The notes below the pieces were generated by a model, which was given only the letters and a program-made list of their open reading frames with translations, did no database searches and was not told the DNA's origin. The translations under genes and the position numbers were made by a program. Positions 23,526 through 35,520 of a DNA stretch of 64,000 nucleotides are shown one piece after another. Source of the DNA: Parus major (taxonomy: Eukaryota > Chordata > Aves > Passeriformes > Paridae); assembly GCF_001522545.3 (NCBI RefSeq), contig NC_031776.1, forward strand, positions 23,841,995-23,905,994, given 5' to 3'. The number at the start of each line of letters is the position of its first letter. Within the stretch, counting starts at the first letter, position 1.

Positions 23526-26479
23526 AGGCACCCTGACTGTGCTAGAAAGGTACATGGGTGATGGTACTCCTGTACCATGACACCAGTGCATGGGGCACTT
23601 GAGCTTCCTCTCAGGAAGCAAGGAAGAGCAAAACCAGGAGTATTCTGCAAACCTTGCAAACTAGTGTTTGATTAATTTCAGACAGTTTTAATTAAGAAGT
23701 ATTCCCTCCTCAGTTAGTTATGTGTTTTATAGGAAGTGGATGTGGTTATCTGAAATCAAGCGAGGGATGGTGTTTCTGTAATCTCATCAATACAGGGTAT
23801 ATCACCACTGGGAATTGAGACAGTGTTAACAAATAGCCAGAAACACTCCCCCTTCCCCCCCTTCCCCCTGACACTAATAGATCCACCTTAAATTAATATT
23901 TGAATTTCCTTCAGTGTACTACATATTGTGATGCACCGTCTTCTATATTAAATGCTATCTGTCTTTCTGTTGATTGCATTTTAGTTTTACTGTAATGCTC
24001 TGTGTGGGAAAGAGGATTATTCTGAAAGGTAGGGCTCAAGCTTGTAATTTCAGCAGCAGATGTGCTTTTAGATGCATTATTTCTGGAGCAAAACATTTAG
24101 CTTGGAGTCTCTAAAAGTCTCTCTCTTTTTTTAACCCAAAGAGTGCTTGGTTTTTCTTCCTTTGGTGATCAGAATATTTTACAGTAGCTCATGAAGGCAT
24201 TCAGATACCAAGCCTTCTAAATCAACTGTAATTCCTGAAAATTTAGACCATGTTGATAATAATGTATGTGCTCTTTAACTGCAGCAAATGTGTACGTACA
24301 AGCTGATGCTGCTAATGGCTTGATTATGCTATGGAATCATGAAAAGAAAAATTTTTGGTCCTGTAAGTTTTCAAGTTGACAGACAAAGAGAATTCAACAG
24401 GTGAATGACAGAAAGGAAACAGGACAGTATAGGAGGTCGACAGCAAATGAAATGTGATCACCAGGACAGCAGGAATCACATGGCCCACTGCTGCTTATTT
24501 TCCCTAGACTCTATAAATACACCTTTCTGCGGCAAATGCAGACTGTAGAAAACTACAAATGTCCACTTTTATGGCTTTGAATCTCAGCCATGAATTGAAT
24601 AATTTACATTACTGAAGAGTGAAATGGTGCAAAGTTGTTTGTGCATTGAAGGTAAATTGAAGTCTTTTATGGGAGACATTTTGCAAAGGAAAGGTGTGGG
24701 AAAGTCAAGATGTGTAAGCAAGACTCAGAGTAACCTCAAGGGTGATGTGCTTAAGCTTCACTGAATAAACAACAGAATGATTTGATATCCTTCCCAATAA
24801 GCTTTACAAATATTCCTGCACTGTCTGAACGTATTTCATACTAGCAAGCTAACAGGGTGTCAGAAGTGGCAGCATTCACGCCAAGACTCCACTCTGCCGT
24901 GCTCCCCAGTTAAGTGCAGGGACAGTAAATTTCACAGCATCTTTAATCTTTGTCTGAAGTGTAAATAACTTCACATGGGCTTTTTTTAAAAAAATAAAAT
25001 TAAATAAAGTCCTTGCCTTCTTGTGGGTTTAATCTCAGTGCTGATGCCAGTTGACGGTTCAAGTCAACTCAGTCCCCTATTTTTAAATCATTTAACTGGT
25101 TCAATAACTGTCTTAGCCTTTGCTTTGATAGTTAAATCAATTCTTAGGAAAGAAAATAAGCTTGTCAGTGAATCATACCCAAAGGTCTACCTTTCTTTAG
25201 AGCCAGCTGCAGATTATATAAAATAAATTTACTCTGAACTTTCCTGAAATGAAAGGGACTGAAGAGAGCAAATGCAAGAACTGCAAACCAGAAGCAGTGA
25301 GGGGTTAGTTAGCTGCCATCATGGTACCATAGGTACTGTTGTATCCCCGCTGTTTACAGTGAGTAGCTGCCATCACCACACCTGTCCATAACTGTGTCTT
25401 TGCAAGAAAAGCACAAGTGAAGTAACCTAAGACAACTCTCATGAAAAATTAAAGTGTTTAGAGAGCCCTTAGACCTGAGCTGGAGGTCCTTCCCCAGGAG
25501 AAACCTCCATGAGGTTTGAATCCACAGAAGGACCTCAACACTGGGGAATGCATCTGTGTCCTGGACAGCACTGATGGACATCAAGTAGCCCTGGGGTCTG
25601 AGTTATAAGAAAATGGAATAGCCTGTACTTCTCTCTCTTTCCTATACTGATCAATAATTGTAGCTTTTGTGTTGTTCCTAGAAGTCTGTTTTGTCATGAG
25701 ATGCCAGGGCGAGGTGTGTGAGGGGTTGCCTGAAAGACACCTCTGGATGAAGCTTTTATTGCATTGGTTCTTGGTATTGCAGGGCATTGGACTTAGGGAC
25801 CTGATTGTAGGGACAAACTGAGCCAGAAACTTCATACAGAGAAATAATCCTGTGTCCTCTAAAATAAGACACCTAAATTAGTCACTTAGGTCAGAGTGAA
25901 GTCAAGACAACAGAATAAGATTAAACTGCTTCTTTCTGTTGACATTTTTTGCTGCCAGCTACTAAATCTTTTCATGGTTCATTTTTTTAGTTTAATAGAA
26001 AATAATATTTCAAAATTTTAATTTCCCGTGAAAATGTTTTCAATTTTCCTTTATTTTGGGGGACAGAGATTGAAATAATTTTGACATAATAATTTTCCTT
26101 CACAACTGAATGATCTATAAATGTTTATTTCTATGGTTGCCTTTCTCGGTCTCTTGAATTTTTCATAGATTAGCAAAACGAAGTTTTGTGACTTTGTCTT
26201 GTTTGCAAAGTTTAAATTACACAATGGAGAAATAAAAAAACCAAAAAACATGGAACACAGAATTAGAATGAAAACACAAGAACAGTTTCAACAATTGCTT
26301 TGATTAATGTGACACTCTGAAAATGTAGTTTTTCCAAGACTAAGGAGAAAAGCTGGATTCTACCACTGGAAATAGTCTTTTCATGATTTCTTCTGTACAT
26401 ACAAGTATATACAAGTCTGAAGTCAGAATTTGGGCCATACTTTTCCAGCTGGAGCAGCCTTTTCTGAAATAATCCCTGC
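23526..26479. other. non-coding stretch, no gene recognised
   Basis: Apart from the C-rich tract at 23,848-23,868, this is AT-rich unique sequence with frames under 85 codons. The part at about 24,180-24,360 (TGATAATAATGTATGTGCTC, TGCTAATGGCTTGATTATGC) has enhancer-like texture but is short. A tRNA B-box-like GGTTTGAATCC at about 25,515 has no matching A box or cloverleaf. Confidence 0.5.
23848..23868 (-). repeat. C-rich tract, possible G-quadruplex on minus strand
   Basis: Runs of 5, 7 and 5 C residues are separated by TT. On the minus strand the 7-G run can be split, giving four G-tracts of three with short loops, which meets the usual quadruplex pattern. It sits in otherwise AT-rich DNA. 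Confidence 0.5.
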
Positions 26480-27000
26480 ATTATAGCCAAGAGTTATATA
26501 TACTTATTAAGCATTTGAGTGGCATTATTTGCTTTTAAATGAAGATGGATTTTAACTTGCTGCTTCCAATTAGAATAACAATAAACATTTTCCCTAATGA
26601 TGATGACATGCAATAGTGTTAAATTGGAAATGCAAAAGCTTTTTCTGTTGGTACAGTATAAGTTACAGTGTCATTAAATATATAATCAGCCATTTATTGC
26701 TTGTGTTATTTTTGAGGCACTTAAATGAAAAGTTGATTTGTCTCTTATTAGACCTCAATAAATGTTCCTTTAATAGTCATAGGATGTTTTAATGCTTTAC
26801 AGAATCATTGTCATTAAATTGAATGCAGGACATTGGACTTAAATAAAAGAGAAATGGAAAAACTCAATAAATCAGGATAATAAAAGCTTTTCTTTGTGCT
26901 GTTTGAATTGTGCTGAAATGGATCTGTCTCTTAAACTGCCTTAATAAGGCCAAAGTAGCTTAATTGCTTTAGGGCTTGATTATGCTGCATGAGTCAGCTG
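26480..27000. other. candidate conserved non-coding element (best in window)
   Basis: About 500 bp of AT-rich, non-repetitive sequence packed with transcription-factor-like words: CCAATTAGAATAACAATAAA (homeodomain plus SOX-like) near 26,565, several TTTATTG/CAATAAA, CATTAAAT, TAATTG and GATTATGC cores, and TGAGTCAGC (AP-1/MARE-like) at about 26,991. It has no stop-free frame and no transposon signature. This looks like the long conserved elements of vertebrate developmental-gene deserts. Conservation itself could not be tested here. Confidence 0.33.
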
Positions 27001-27304
27001 TGAGACTGTGGCAGTGAAGGACACATTTCACCACAGACACTTGAGGATGAATTTTGCTGCTGTATTGGTAGACTTCCCCCAGAAACAATGGCCAGGTGAG
27101 AGAAATATACTGCAATGACTTCTTTTATTATTGGGAATCTTCAATATCAGGGACATGTGGAGAATGCTCAAGGCACAACACTTGGGGATAATTCCTTGCC
27201 CTTTTGTATTGATTTTCTTCTCCTGTGAGCTTCTCATAGAGCTCCTATGGGTTACTCTGGCATTCAGTGCCAAGACATGAAATAGCTCTCAAGCACTTTG
27301 TGAG

Positions 27305-27373
27305 ATATGTGTGTATGTGTGTGTGTCTTTACATATATATATGAAATTATATGATATATAATATGAAATATAT
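27305..27373. repeat. compound (GT)n / (TA)n microsatellite
   Basis: TGTGTGTATGTGTGTGTGT is followed within 15 bp by ACATATATATATG and further ATATGATATATAATATG units. It is an imperfect alternating purine-pyrimidine tract. Confidence 0.85.
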
Positions 27374-30300
27374 CTTAAACACATTGGTCAACATTATCCT
27401 GAAAAGCAGACATTGACCCTAATAGTCGTGTCCTAAACATCTCAGAAGTGTTATTTTTGCATGAACTTCCTCAGTGTAAACTTTTTACTGAATTTATCTA
27501 TGTATTTGATATAAAAAATAGTAGGTTCTTTTAAATCATGCTCTCTTGGCCAGCTCAGTTATACAGATGAAAAGTAGACTTTTATGATGCAAATTATTAA
27601 TGCTCAGTCTTTTTGAGGTTTGACAGCTTTGGCTGAAACAAGGATATAGAGACCTGATCCATTGTGAAATGAGCTAATTTTCATAATGAGCTTCAGCCAG
27701 GGAGATGGGGACAGTGTAACAATCCAAGATTGTCTGAATACAAGAGTTAAAGCTGCACCCCTCCAGGTATTTTGTGAGCTGCCTAAGATGGTATTGTGTA
27801 TCAAAAGCCCTTCACACATCCTGCTGCCCTGAAATCTCTGTGGTTTTTTTAATTAGTTAAGTTAGAAACCTCTAAACTTGTAAGTCCTCTTCTTCTTGGT
27901 AGCCACTCAGCATCCAAATAGCTAGAGATGAGGACACATGTGAAACCCTTGTTTTTATACTTTCCCCTCTATTATTTGGTATTTAATTGGTCAGCAAAAT
28001 TTGTTGCTTGTGGATGCAAATGGGAGGACAAATATAAAGAGGACCCAGTAGTCATGGCAACAGAAAATATTTAATTTAGTCACAAAGCATATATGTAAGG
28101 ATGGGCAGCAGGAGCTTTCCCAGAATGACTGCCAAGTCACTTACCCTGTAAATAGAAAAATAAATACAGAGGCATAAAAATCCCTGAGTGATGACATGTC
28201 CCTTTGCAGCTGGTTTAGCTTCAAATCAGAACTGTCTGTCATGTCTAGGTATTGTTTACTTTCTTCTGACTCATTATGTAAATATCGTTCTTAAAAGTGT
28301 GCTTTCCCTTATTTTATGATTGAACCTGTTTCCTTTTATTGAGAGCTTCATCCCATAGAAATATGACAGGTTTGTATATTACTGCAAAAAGTAAAATATT
28401 ACAGGCAGATAACTGCTGATGTCATGCTCTAGAGATTTTCCAAGTCAGAACTCTGACATGGAGACTCATGATTTCTTGAAAAATTATCTCAGATTCCAAT
28501 AAATCCAGCACGTACTAGTCCACAAAGTCATCCTTTGATTGTGAAGAACAGCTTGGTTTAATAAAGCCTAGGGGTGTTGCATATTTAGGGGCTTGTGGTA
28601 CTGTGATGCACAGCAGTTAGTACACACAGAGCCACGAAGTTTAAAAAAAAAAAAGTATAAAAGTAAAAAAGGTGATGACATTGGGGTCAAACATTTTGCA
28701 GAATCCAGAAAATAAAAAAATACTCTTGATAGTCACATTATTATTCATCCTTTTGCTCCCCATACAGGAATTTTCTGTTTAGATATTTTTCTCCATGGAC
28801 TGTCCCTCTTTGTCTTAAAGAAGACCTGGCCTGCTGCAAACCTGCCTGGGAAGTGGGCAGGGAGAGTGGCCCTTTTACAAGGGCTGAAAATACATAGAGT
28901 TTTGCCTGGGATGGATGATGGCCAGTTTATGGTTACCAGTTGTGGTTTATCAGTTTATGGGTCAGGATTAGAGACAGTATGGACTGGACTAGAGGCCCAT
29001 AGAAATTGTAGTGCAAAATTCACTGGGTAAAACCTCTGTTCATATTGGTACAAGTAGCCTGGATTTTTTTATTCTCTAATCCCATTAAAAATATACTACA
29101 AGGAGGCTTGAGGAGCAAGACTGGTATCAGATGGTAATAGCTACAGGGAGATAAGTTTTCATCTCAGTTATGTAAGTGTAAAACAAATTAATTTTTCTAG
29201 ATTTATCATGGTGCAAGAATAAAATTAAACTAGGATTAATTAAATTAAAATCAGAACCACCATACTGTGAATTAATAATTCTAAGGTAAACTACCCTACC
29301 AGTTTCAGTTTCAGAGGGATTACATTGGTGTCCTAGGAGATAGAATATAGCTACTTTTTCCTGGGACAGAAGACCATTTTTTCTCCAGTAATCTGAACCC
29401 AATTACTTACTTGTATTGGACTTCTTTTTTCCTTTCCATTTCATTGTATGAGAGCTTTTTTATTTTTTTTAAATTTTGGCTAGCAGTGATCAATCTCTTT
29501 AAATAAAGAAGCAACAAGGATAACACACAGGAAAAGAAATTTAACAGAAGTCATGATAGTTTAGAAAATCCTTCTCAGATAATTTGGAAGATCCTTCTCA
29601 TGTTGAATGTTGAAGACTCATCAACATTCAAAAGTAAAAATTTGCAGAATATCTTATCATCTCTTGTCTATGGCAAATGTGATATGCAAGTTAAAACAGA
29701 ATCCTGTGCTTTATGAATTTTCAGTTTTAAGTACAGAAAAGACATGATAAAAGGATTAATGTACTAAGGAGGAGTTGGAAAGAATTTAGATTAAGAGATA
29801 AATAGCCCTTCTGCTAAACCACATCTGACTCCCAAGGAAGAAAAGTTTATTTCACAAATGATGACACAATACAATACTGAACAAAAACTTTCACAGAGCA
29901 ATTTTTCCTATATAATTGCTTGTTACCAAATAGTGTGGGGATGGGGTGATTGGAAGACTTAATTTTTGTGTGGCTCGCCTTAACTGTATGTGGCAGTCAG
30001 GTTCTACAAATAATTTCAGCAATGCACAGGGTAGGCTACTAACAGACAATGTTATTCCCAATTAAAATCACAATTTCTGCTAAGTTGGCAGGTTAATATC
30101 AGGGATAAAAGTCTGAAGGTATAAAATTCTTGAGGGGAATGCTCAGGAACCTCAGATCACTGAGACATGGAGGAAGATTTAGGACATCCAATCTTATTAA
30201 CTCAAAGTCCAACCTTGCCCCCAGGACTGGATTAATTTACCATCCATAGTGAACCCTCACACTCACATCCTGGGATGAACATAAAACTGATGGACAGCCT

Positions 30301-31553
30301 AAAACATGTCTGTCTACAGGCTCTTGTACGTGGTAAGGACAGATCAAGCACAGACAAGATTTACTTCACCAATTAACTAGTTGCTACCATGTTGGGTTTG
30401 CATGCTCAAACAAGAAATCTGCTGGGTTGGAAAGTATTCACTTTGACATTTCTTTAAATCACAGACTGATTTTTTTATCTCCTTTTTGAGGTTCACTGAT
30501 TGAATTTGCTGTCACTTTTGGTGTGGTAAATAAAGCTTCATGTGAACTCTCTCCAGGCCTCTCTGTACTGATTATGTTACACACTTGTGCACTCTGCTCA
30601 CTGTAAGTCAGCTGAAGCTGAACTGAGCTATATCCCAGGCAAAAGAATATTTTTGGAAGAAATGTGAAAAAAGAAAAATGAAGAACCAGATGCAGGTTAA
30701 TAACAGCACGACTAATTAGTCTTCAGTAGACTTGAATACAATTTTGTTCAGTCGAAGCACTGAAATATTGTTGAGACGTGCTTGTCTGCTTTACTACACA
30801 ATTCGAGAATATGTTTATCAGAAGAGAGCTTTCACTACCACTGATCCTTGTGGAACTCCACTGCTAACTTCCATCACTTACTACTATACTACTATAAAAA
30901 TTATTTTGGGGGGAAAAATTAAAACTTCACTGAAGTAGACCTATTTCTGTATGTTTAAAATTTTTCTGTGGTATTTCAAAATTGTTCTTTGATGGATAAA
31001 CACCTGTTCTGTGACTTAAACTTGCTTGAGATTCTAATAGGTGGAGAAAGGAAAAAACCCAGGGAGCTCTTATATGTCAAAGGACTCCAGTGGTTATCTG
31101 TGAATCCCTCTAGGGTATTGAGGCAATTAATTTACATTAACAGTTTTAGATACTGGTCATTCATCTCAAAGAGATGCTTTGGGAAATCTCAGCCTTGCTG
31201 TAAAGTGTGACATTATAAATATTTGCCTGAGTATGTCAATTGCTCTTTATATTCAGAGGATCTGGACAAAGCCCCTGAAGAGAGATTAAAAGAATGAAGC
31301 ATTTAGAGTCTTACAGCAATATCAAGGATTATCAAAGCATCTCTGTGTGGGAGAGCAGAATCGTTGTGTCAGACCATCTCTGTCTCTGGGAGGGAGATTG
31401 GTCAAATCTCTTTGTAGAGAAGGGGAACACAGTCTCTGTTAGGATTATACCCAGCAGGAGACAATTTAGCTCCCTTCGACAGAGGAGCTTTAAAAGATTT
31501 CATTTGAGAACCAGTCAGCTCAGAAAACATCGTATTACAATTGAGGACAATTA

Positions 31554-32099
31554 ATGTCTAACGAGAAGTGTGTGGAGTTCGTGCTTAGTTTATGTTTCTC
31601 CATCTGGGGGGTCTCTTCTGCACTCTCTCTGCCAGTTCCTATCAGCTTGGATTACACTAAGCTTCAAGCATCCATGCAAGCAAAAGGTAATTACTTGAAG
31701 AGCAGCAAATCCAAGGGAGGGTCTCAAGGATGCTCTTATACTTTATCTGTTGCCTACCAATGTGTTGCCTGTGTCTGTTACAGGAATTCACAGTCAAGTC
31801 ATGCTAAGAACTTTAAGTACAAAGATTTTTCAGATGAGATGTGTAGTTTTACAGAGCACATACAGGACACCAGTATGATTGCTGTAACAAAATGGAAAGG
31901 CAAGCTCAGATCATTGCAAGGTCTCAGGATCTCTGCTTCTCCTCAGGGTAGGACCTCCTTCAATTCTCAAGGCCAGTTCACCTGCTTGCCTGAAAAAAAA
32001 ATAAATTACACTGTGGTAAAAGGGGGTGAAAATGCCACGTGTTTCTCTTCACACATGCTTTCCAGTTTTTCAGTCCTGGAGAAGGTATCTGGCCCATGA
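31554..32099 (+). other. longest open frame in window (181 codons), unassigned
   Basis: The frame runs from ATG at 31,554 (poor start context, TTAATGT) to TGA at 32,097. Residues 8-24 (EFVLSLCFSIWGVSSAL) are hydrophobic and could pass as a signal peptide, followed by a Ser/Lys-rich region and scattered cysteines. Codon use is not clearly biased and AT-rich codons are frequent. An AAAAG/GTAATT donor-like site after codon 45 would allow the first part to be an exon. No domain is recognised. In 64 kb of this composition one frame of this length is not unexpected, so chance is the leading explanation. Confidence 0.12.
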
Positions 32100-33157
32100 G
32101 AGGATCCTAAATGTCCTCACAGTCATGAAAAGCGTCAGATGTCTTGTCTTTGAGAAACAAATCTGGATTTCAGATTAGCACCAAGGTAGAAGACTCTTTA
32201 GTGGCTCTGTGATCCCTTTTTTGTTTCTGTTATAATCTGGCCATGCTGATCAGATTGACTGCTGAAGTGGTTGGTTTATTGTGCTGTTTCTCATGTCCTT
32301 CTATCTTTGTGTTGTGCTTGAAGATCTGGGCTCAGAATTATCTTTATTTTACTATTTGTCTGCTCTGCTGACCCTGTAGTCACTTATAACCTCGTAGGTG
32401 CCATGCAAAATGAGTGTTTGTTTTCAGTCAGAAGCTTTCTTCAGTTTGGTTCAATCTACTTGCTGCAGGCTTCAAAATGTATAGCCTAGTTCTGTTCTCA
32501 GTTTGTATAATATAAGCTAGGTTATAGGGAAGTGATTCAGTCTTTGATTTAGGGTCAATATTTACTAATTTCTTTCCCTGTCAAATACCTGGCTAATCTG
32601 TTGTGTGACCTGAAAGATTGTCTGATACAAGCCCCTCTCTGTGGTTAAGTAAATGGTGCACTTGCAGCTTTTTATGTGCTGCTAAAGGCTTTTAGCCATC
32701 TCTTTCTGACAGTCTCTCCTGAAAAGCGCTGTTGCCTTGCCCACCCCACCCCACCAAGGTCTGGAGTTACTGTGGTACTTGGAGATGCTGCTACTTTTTC
32801 TTCACAATGGAAGGGAAAGGTTCTTTGAAGTGTCTCACATCCAGAGAGGGACAGATGCTGTCCACAGTCCCAGTTCTTAGTCTGTATTGACAAACCTGTA
32901 CCTGCACACTGCTTTTCCTTGCAACCATCTCCTTTCCTTCAGAACCACCTTCCTTGGTCTGCCCCTAGAATTTCTGCAGGGCCCCGTCACCCACTGCTTA
33001 GTTGGCCAGAAATGGATAATAAAAAATATACTATTAAGATTACTGATAATTAAAAGGCATGAAATAAAACTGTTTGGAAATATTTTAGTGTGTAAATGGT
33101 TAAATGAGAATGACTTTAAAATGATTCATTTTCCCAACTGAAAACCTCAAAATTCAT

Positions 33158-33262
33158 AGGATCACAGAACCACAGAATGGGTAAGGTTGGAAGGGAGCAC
33201 TGGAGGCCATCTAGTCCAGTCTCCCTGCTCAAGCAGAATCCTCTAGAACATGTTATCACTTT
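33158..33262 (-). mobile_element. CR1 LINE 3' tail fragment
   Basis: GGATCACAGAACCACAGAAT is the complement of the repeated CR1 3' end. It is followed by GGTTGGAAGGGAGCACTGGA, CCATCTAGTCCAGTCTCCCT, GCTCAAGCAGAATCCTCTAG and AACATGTT. This is the conserved start of a reverse-oriented CR1 tail of the type reading CCCTGCTCAAGCAGGGTCACCTAGA. The element is severely 5'-truncated at about 33,262. Confidence 0.92.
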
Positions 33263-35423
33263 TGGCAGTCATAAAGACAATGAGCAAAATTTTGTCATTT
33301 TTAATGTGTAGAAAACTTGAGACAATTTTAATGAAAAGGAATTCTAAAGAAAATCAACATTTTTCATAGAGGGCAAATATTTGGTTTGTGACAGCACAAA
33401 ATGTTGTTTGATTTCAGTTTTGCTGGTTCTATTCTCAAGATAAGACTGACCACATTTTCCTCTGTTACATAGCAGCTGATTAGCATGAGAGTCACTAAAA
33501 TGGTTGGTACCACTGCCTGTAAACCCTGGTCAGTCCCCTGGGACAGGAACTGAGCTCTTTGCTTAATCTCTGCTCCACTATAAATGTAAGTAACAGAATT
33601 GAATAAGATTTTTTGAGCCAACGCTTCTTAAAAAGTTAATTAGAATATTAATTAGGATATTTATTCACTGCACATAAATTCAAATATAGTTTTTGAATCA
33701 AAATTTATTCTTCTGAGTAAGCAGGAGGGGACCGAAGAGTTCAATGGTGAGAGTTTTTTTTTTCCCTTGAAGTCTAATCTGATGAGTAATTCCAGAACCT
33801 GAACTGACTCAAGGCAGTGACACAGAATTACATTTTCGTTCCCTGACAGGTGAAGGAGTGCAGTTGAGCTTGCTCATGAGAGCTGGGATGCTGGGAAGCA
33901 ATGGCTTTACAGGTCACCTTGCCACTGGGAGGGCTCATGAAGGTGCTTTGCTTATCCCAGACCTCCAGGAGGGAAAACAGCCCACGCCTCCTTGGAGCTG
34001 TGCCACAGCCAAGAAAGTTGTGTGGCTAACATTTTTTATTTGGGGTGAGCACAGTTTGGGGTGAGCTGCATCAGACACTAAGCATGTGAGGTGTTGGTGT
34101 CTATAAAATACATTGATCTCTTTACAGTTCTCAGTGAAAGGGTTCCCACCTCACCACTGGTGCTCCTTTCATGTCTCTCTTATCATTGCATTAAGTTCTG
34201 AGCTCAGAGATGGGAGACAGGCAGAAGGAAGCTGCGTCTCCAGTCCATAGAGGAGGGAGTTATTCTGTGGCTGCCTTACAGCTCATTTGTTCCCAGACCC
34301 AGAACTGAGAGCATGTAGTCTGGCAAACAGCACAGCTGTCCCTGTGAGCTCAAGAGTATTTGGTTTAGAGCATTCTGGTCTAGTGAAAGCCTAAAGAATG
34401 TCCCCAAATAAGTATGAGGCACAAACCTGTAATTCCTTGGAAGGAAAATAAGACGTAATGTACTCCTTATGCAAAAATTTTTTTTCTAGCAGTCTGTCCC
34501 TGGAATGGAAACTTTGAAGGTACAAAGAAATCAGGCTTTTTTTCCTTTATACAGACTGTGTCCTGATGCTAATTATGTTGATAACAAGAAAAGTCACAGG
34601 CAAATTGAGTGTCCAATCTCTTAGGGTGTACATCAGACCGGTAATAACACCACAGATGAAACCTTTCAAGGGATACACCTGGAAAAATTTCAGGGTTGGA
34701 ATGGGATGTTGAAAGAAAAGGGTTGGGAGTGGTGTTGGTGTTGGAAAGGAACTGTGTCAGTCATCTAAACACAGCATGACATCTTAAGCAGCCTATTGAT
34801 CTTCTATTCCGAATTCACGCAGGGTGACTCCCTGTCATAAAACATTCAGCAGCCAAGATCAATAAGAGATGTGGAGCACTGAATCTTGCTGCTTCAAAGT
34901 CATACTTGAAAACAACAAAAAAAATATCACTGCTACTCAAATGTCACCAGAGCACCAGCTCAGTTTGGACCCAGCTCAGCATTTTCTATGATAAAAGTTT
35001 TCTTCCTGTTTTTCCAAGTGGGCGTCCAGCTGGAAGGTGACAGGAACTGGATTCGGCTGTGTGACAGGGAATCTATTTTCTACCCCTCTCTGTTTACAAA
35101 AGAGGTTCAAGAGGAAAGATAAACCTAGATAACATGAAGCACTTGCTGAGGTAGAGCTTGTCTTGTGCTGTGAATCTGCCAACATTTAGCAGTTCCCTGG
35201 CTAGGATCACATCCTTCAGCTGCAAAATACAAGGGGACTTCAAAATGCATTATATCACATCACAAAAAGATTATATTCTCTCTACAAACATACCCTCCCC
35301 ACTATGATATGCATCAAATTGCTCAATACACCCATTCAAGTATAACACCTAACTGGAGGGGCTTCTGGAAAATAAATTGTCCACTGAAGGTACCTTTCAG
35401 TATTTCAGTGTTGTTCTCATGTG
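33263..35423. other. non-coding stretch, no gene recognised
   Basis: Frames are 85 codons or fewer. A slightly GC-richer part lies at about 33,840-34,080. No repeat family is recognised. Confidence 0.5.
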
Positions 35424-35520
35424 TCTCATTACTCTCTTGTAGACTAAACAATGCTAATTCTTTCAATCTCTCCTCTGAAGTCACATTTTCATATGTTTCT
35501 GCTTCAATAAAGGTCATTGG
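35424..35520 (-). mobile_element. old CR1/L3-like LINE remnant
   Basis: CTCTTGTAGACTAAACAATG, CTAATTCTTTCAATCTCTCC and TCTGAAGTCACATTTTCATA follow the order of the reverse-oriented CR1 family pattern (CTCTTTTCCAGACTAAACAA..AGTTCTTTCAATCTTTCCTC..TCATGTTCTCTA). It is highly diverged. The identification rests on remembered family sequence, and the boundaries are approximate. Confidence 0.5.

Larger units (their letters stand above)
27001..33157. other. non-coding stretch, no gene recognised
   Basis: Apart from the microsatellite and the 181-codon frame listed separately, this is AT-rich unique DNA. A-runs occur at about 28,643-28,654. A C-rich tract at 32,740-32,756 (CCCACCCCACCCC) could pair as a weak quadruplex on the minus strand. 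A fair minus-strand acceptor lies at about 28,150 with only a 22-codon frame behind it. No recognised gene or transposon. Confidence 0.5.

Noticed and set aside
25515..25526. tRNA-like B box (GGTTTGAATCC)
   Set aside because: No A box and no cloverleaf can be drawn around it.
28100..28170. Minus-strand acceptor with a 22-codon open frame
   Set aside because: Noted to show how easily exon-like segments arise: the signal is good but the frame is short and there is no donor.
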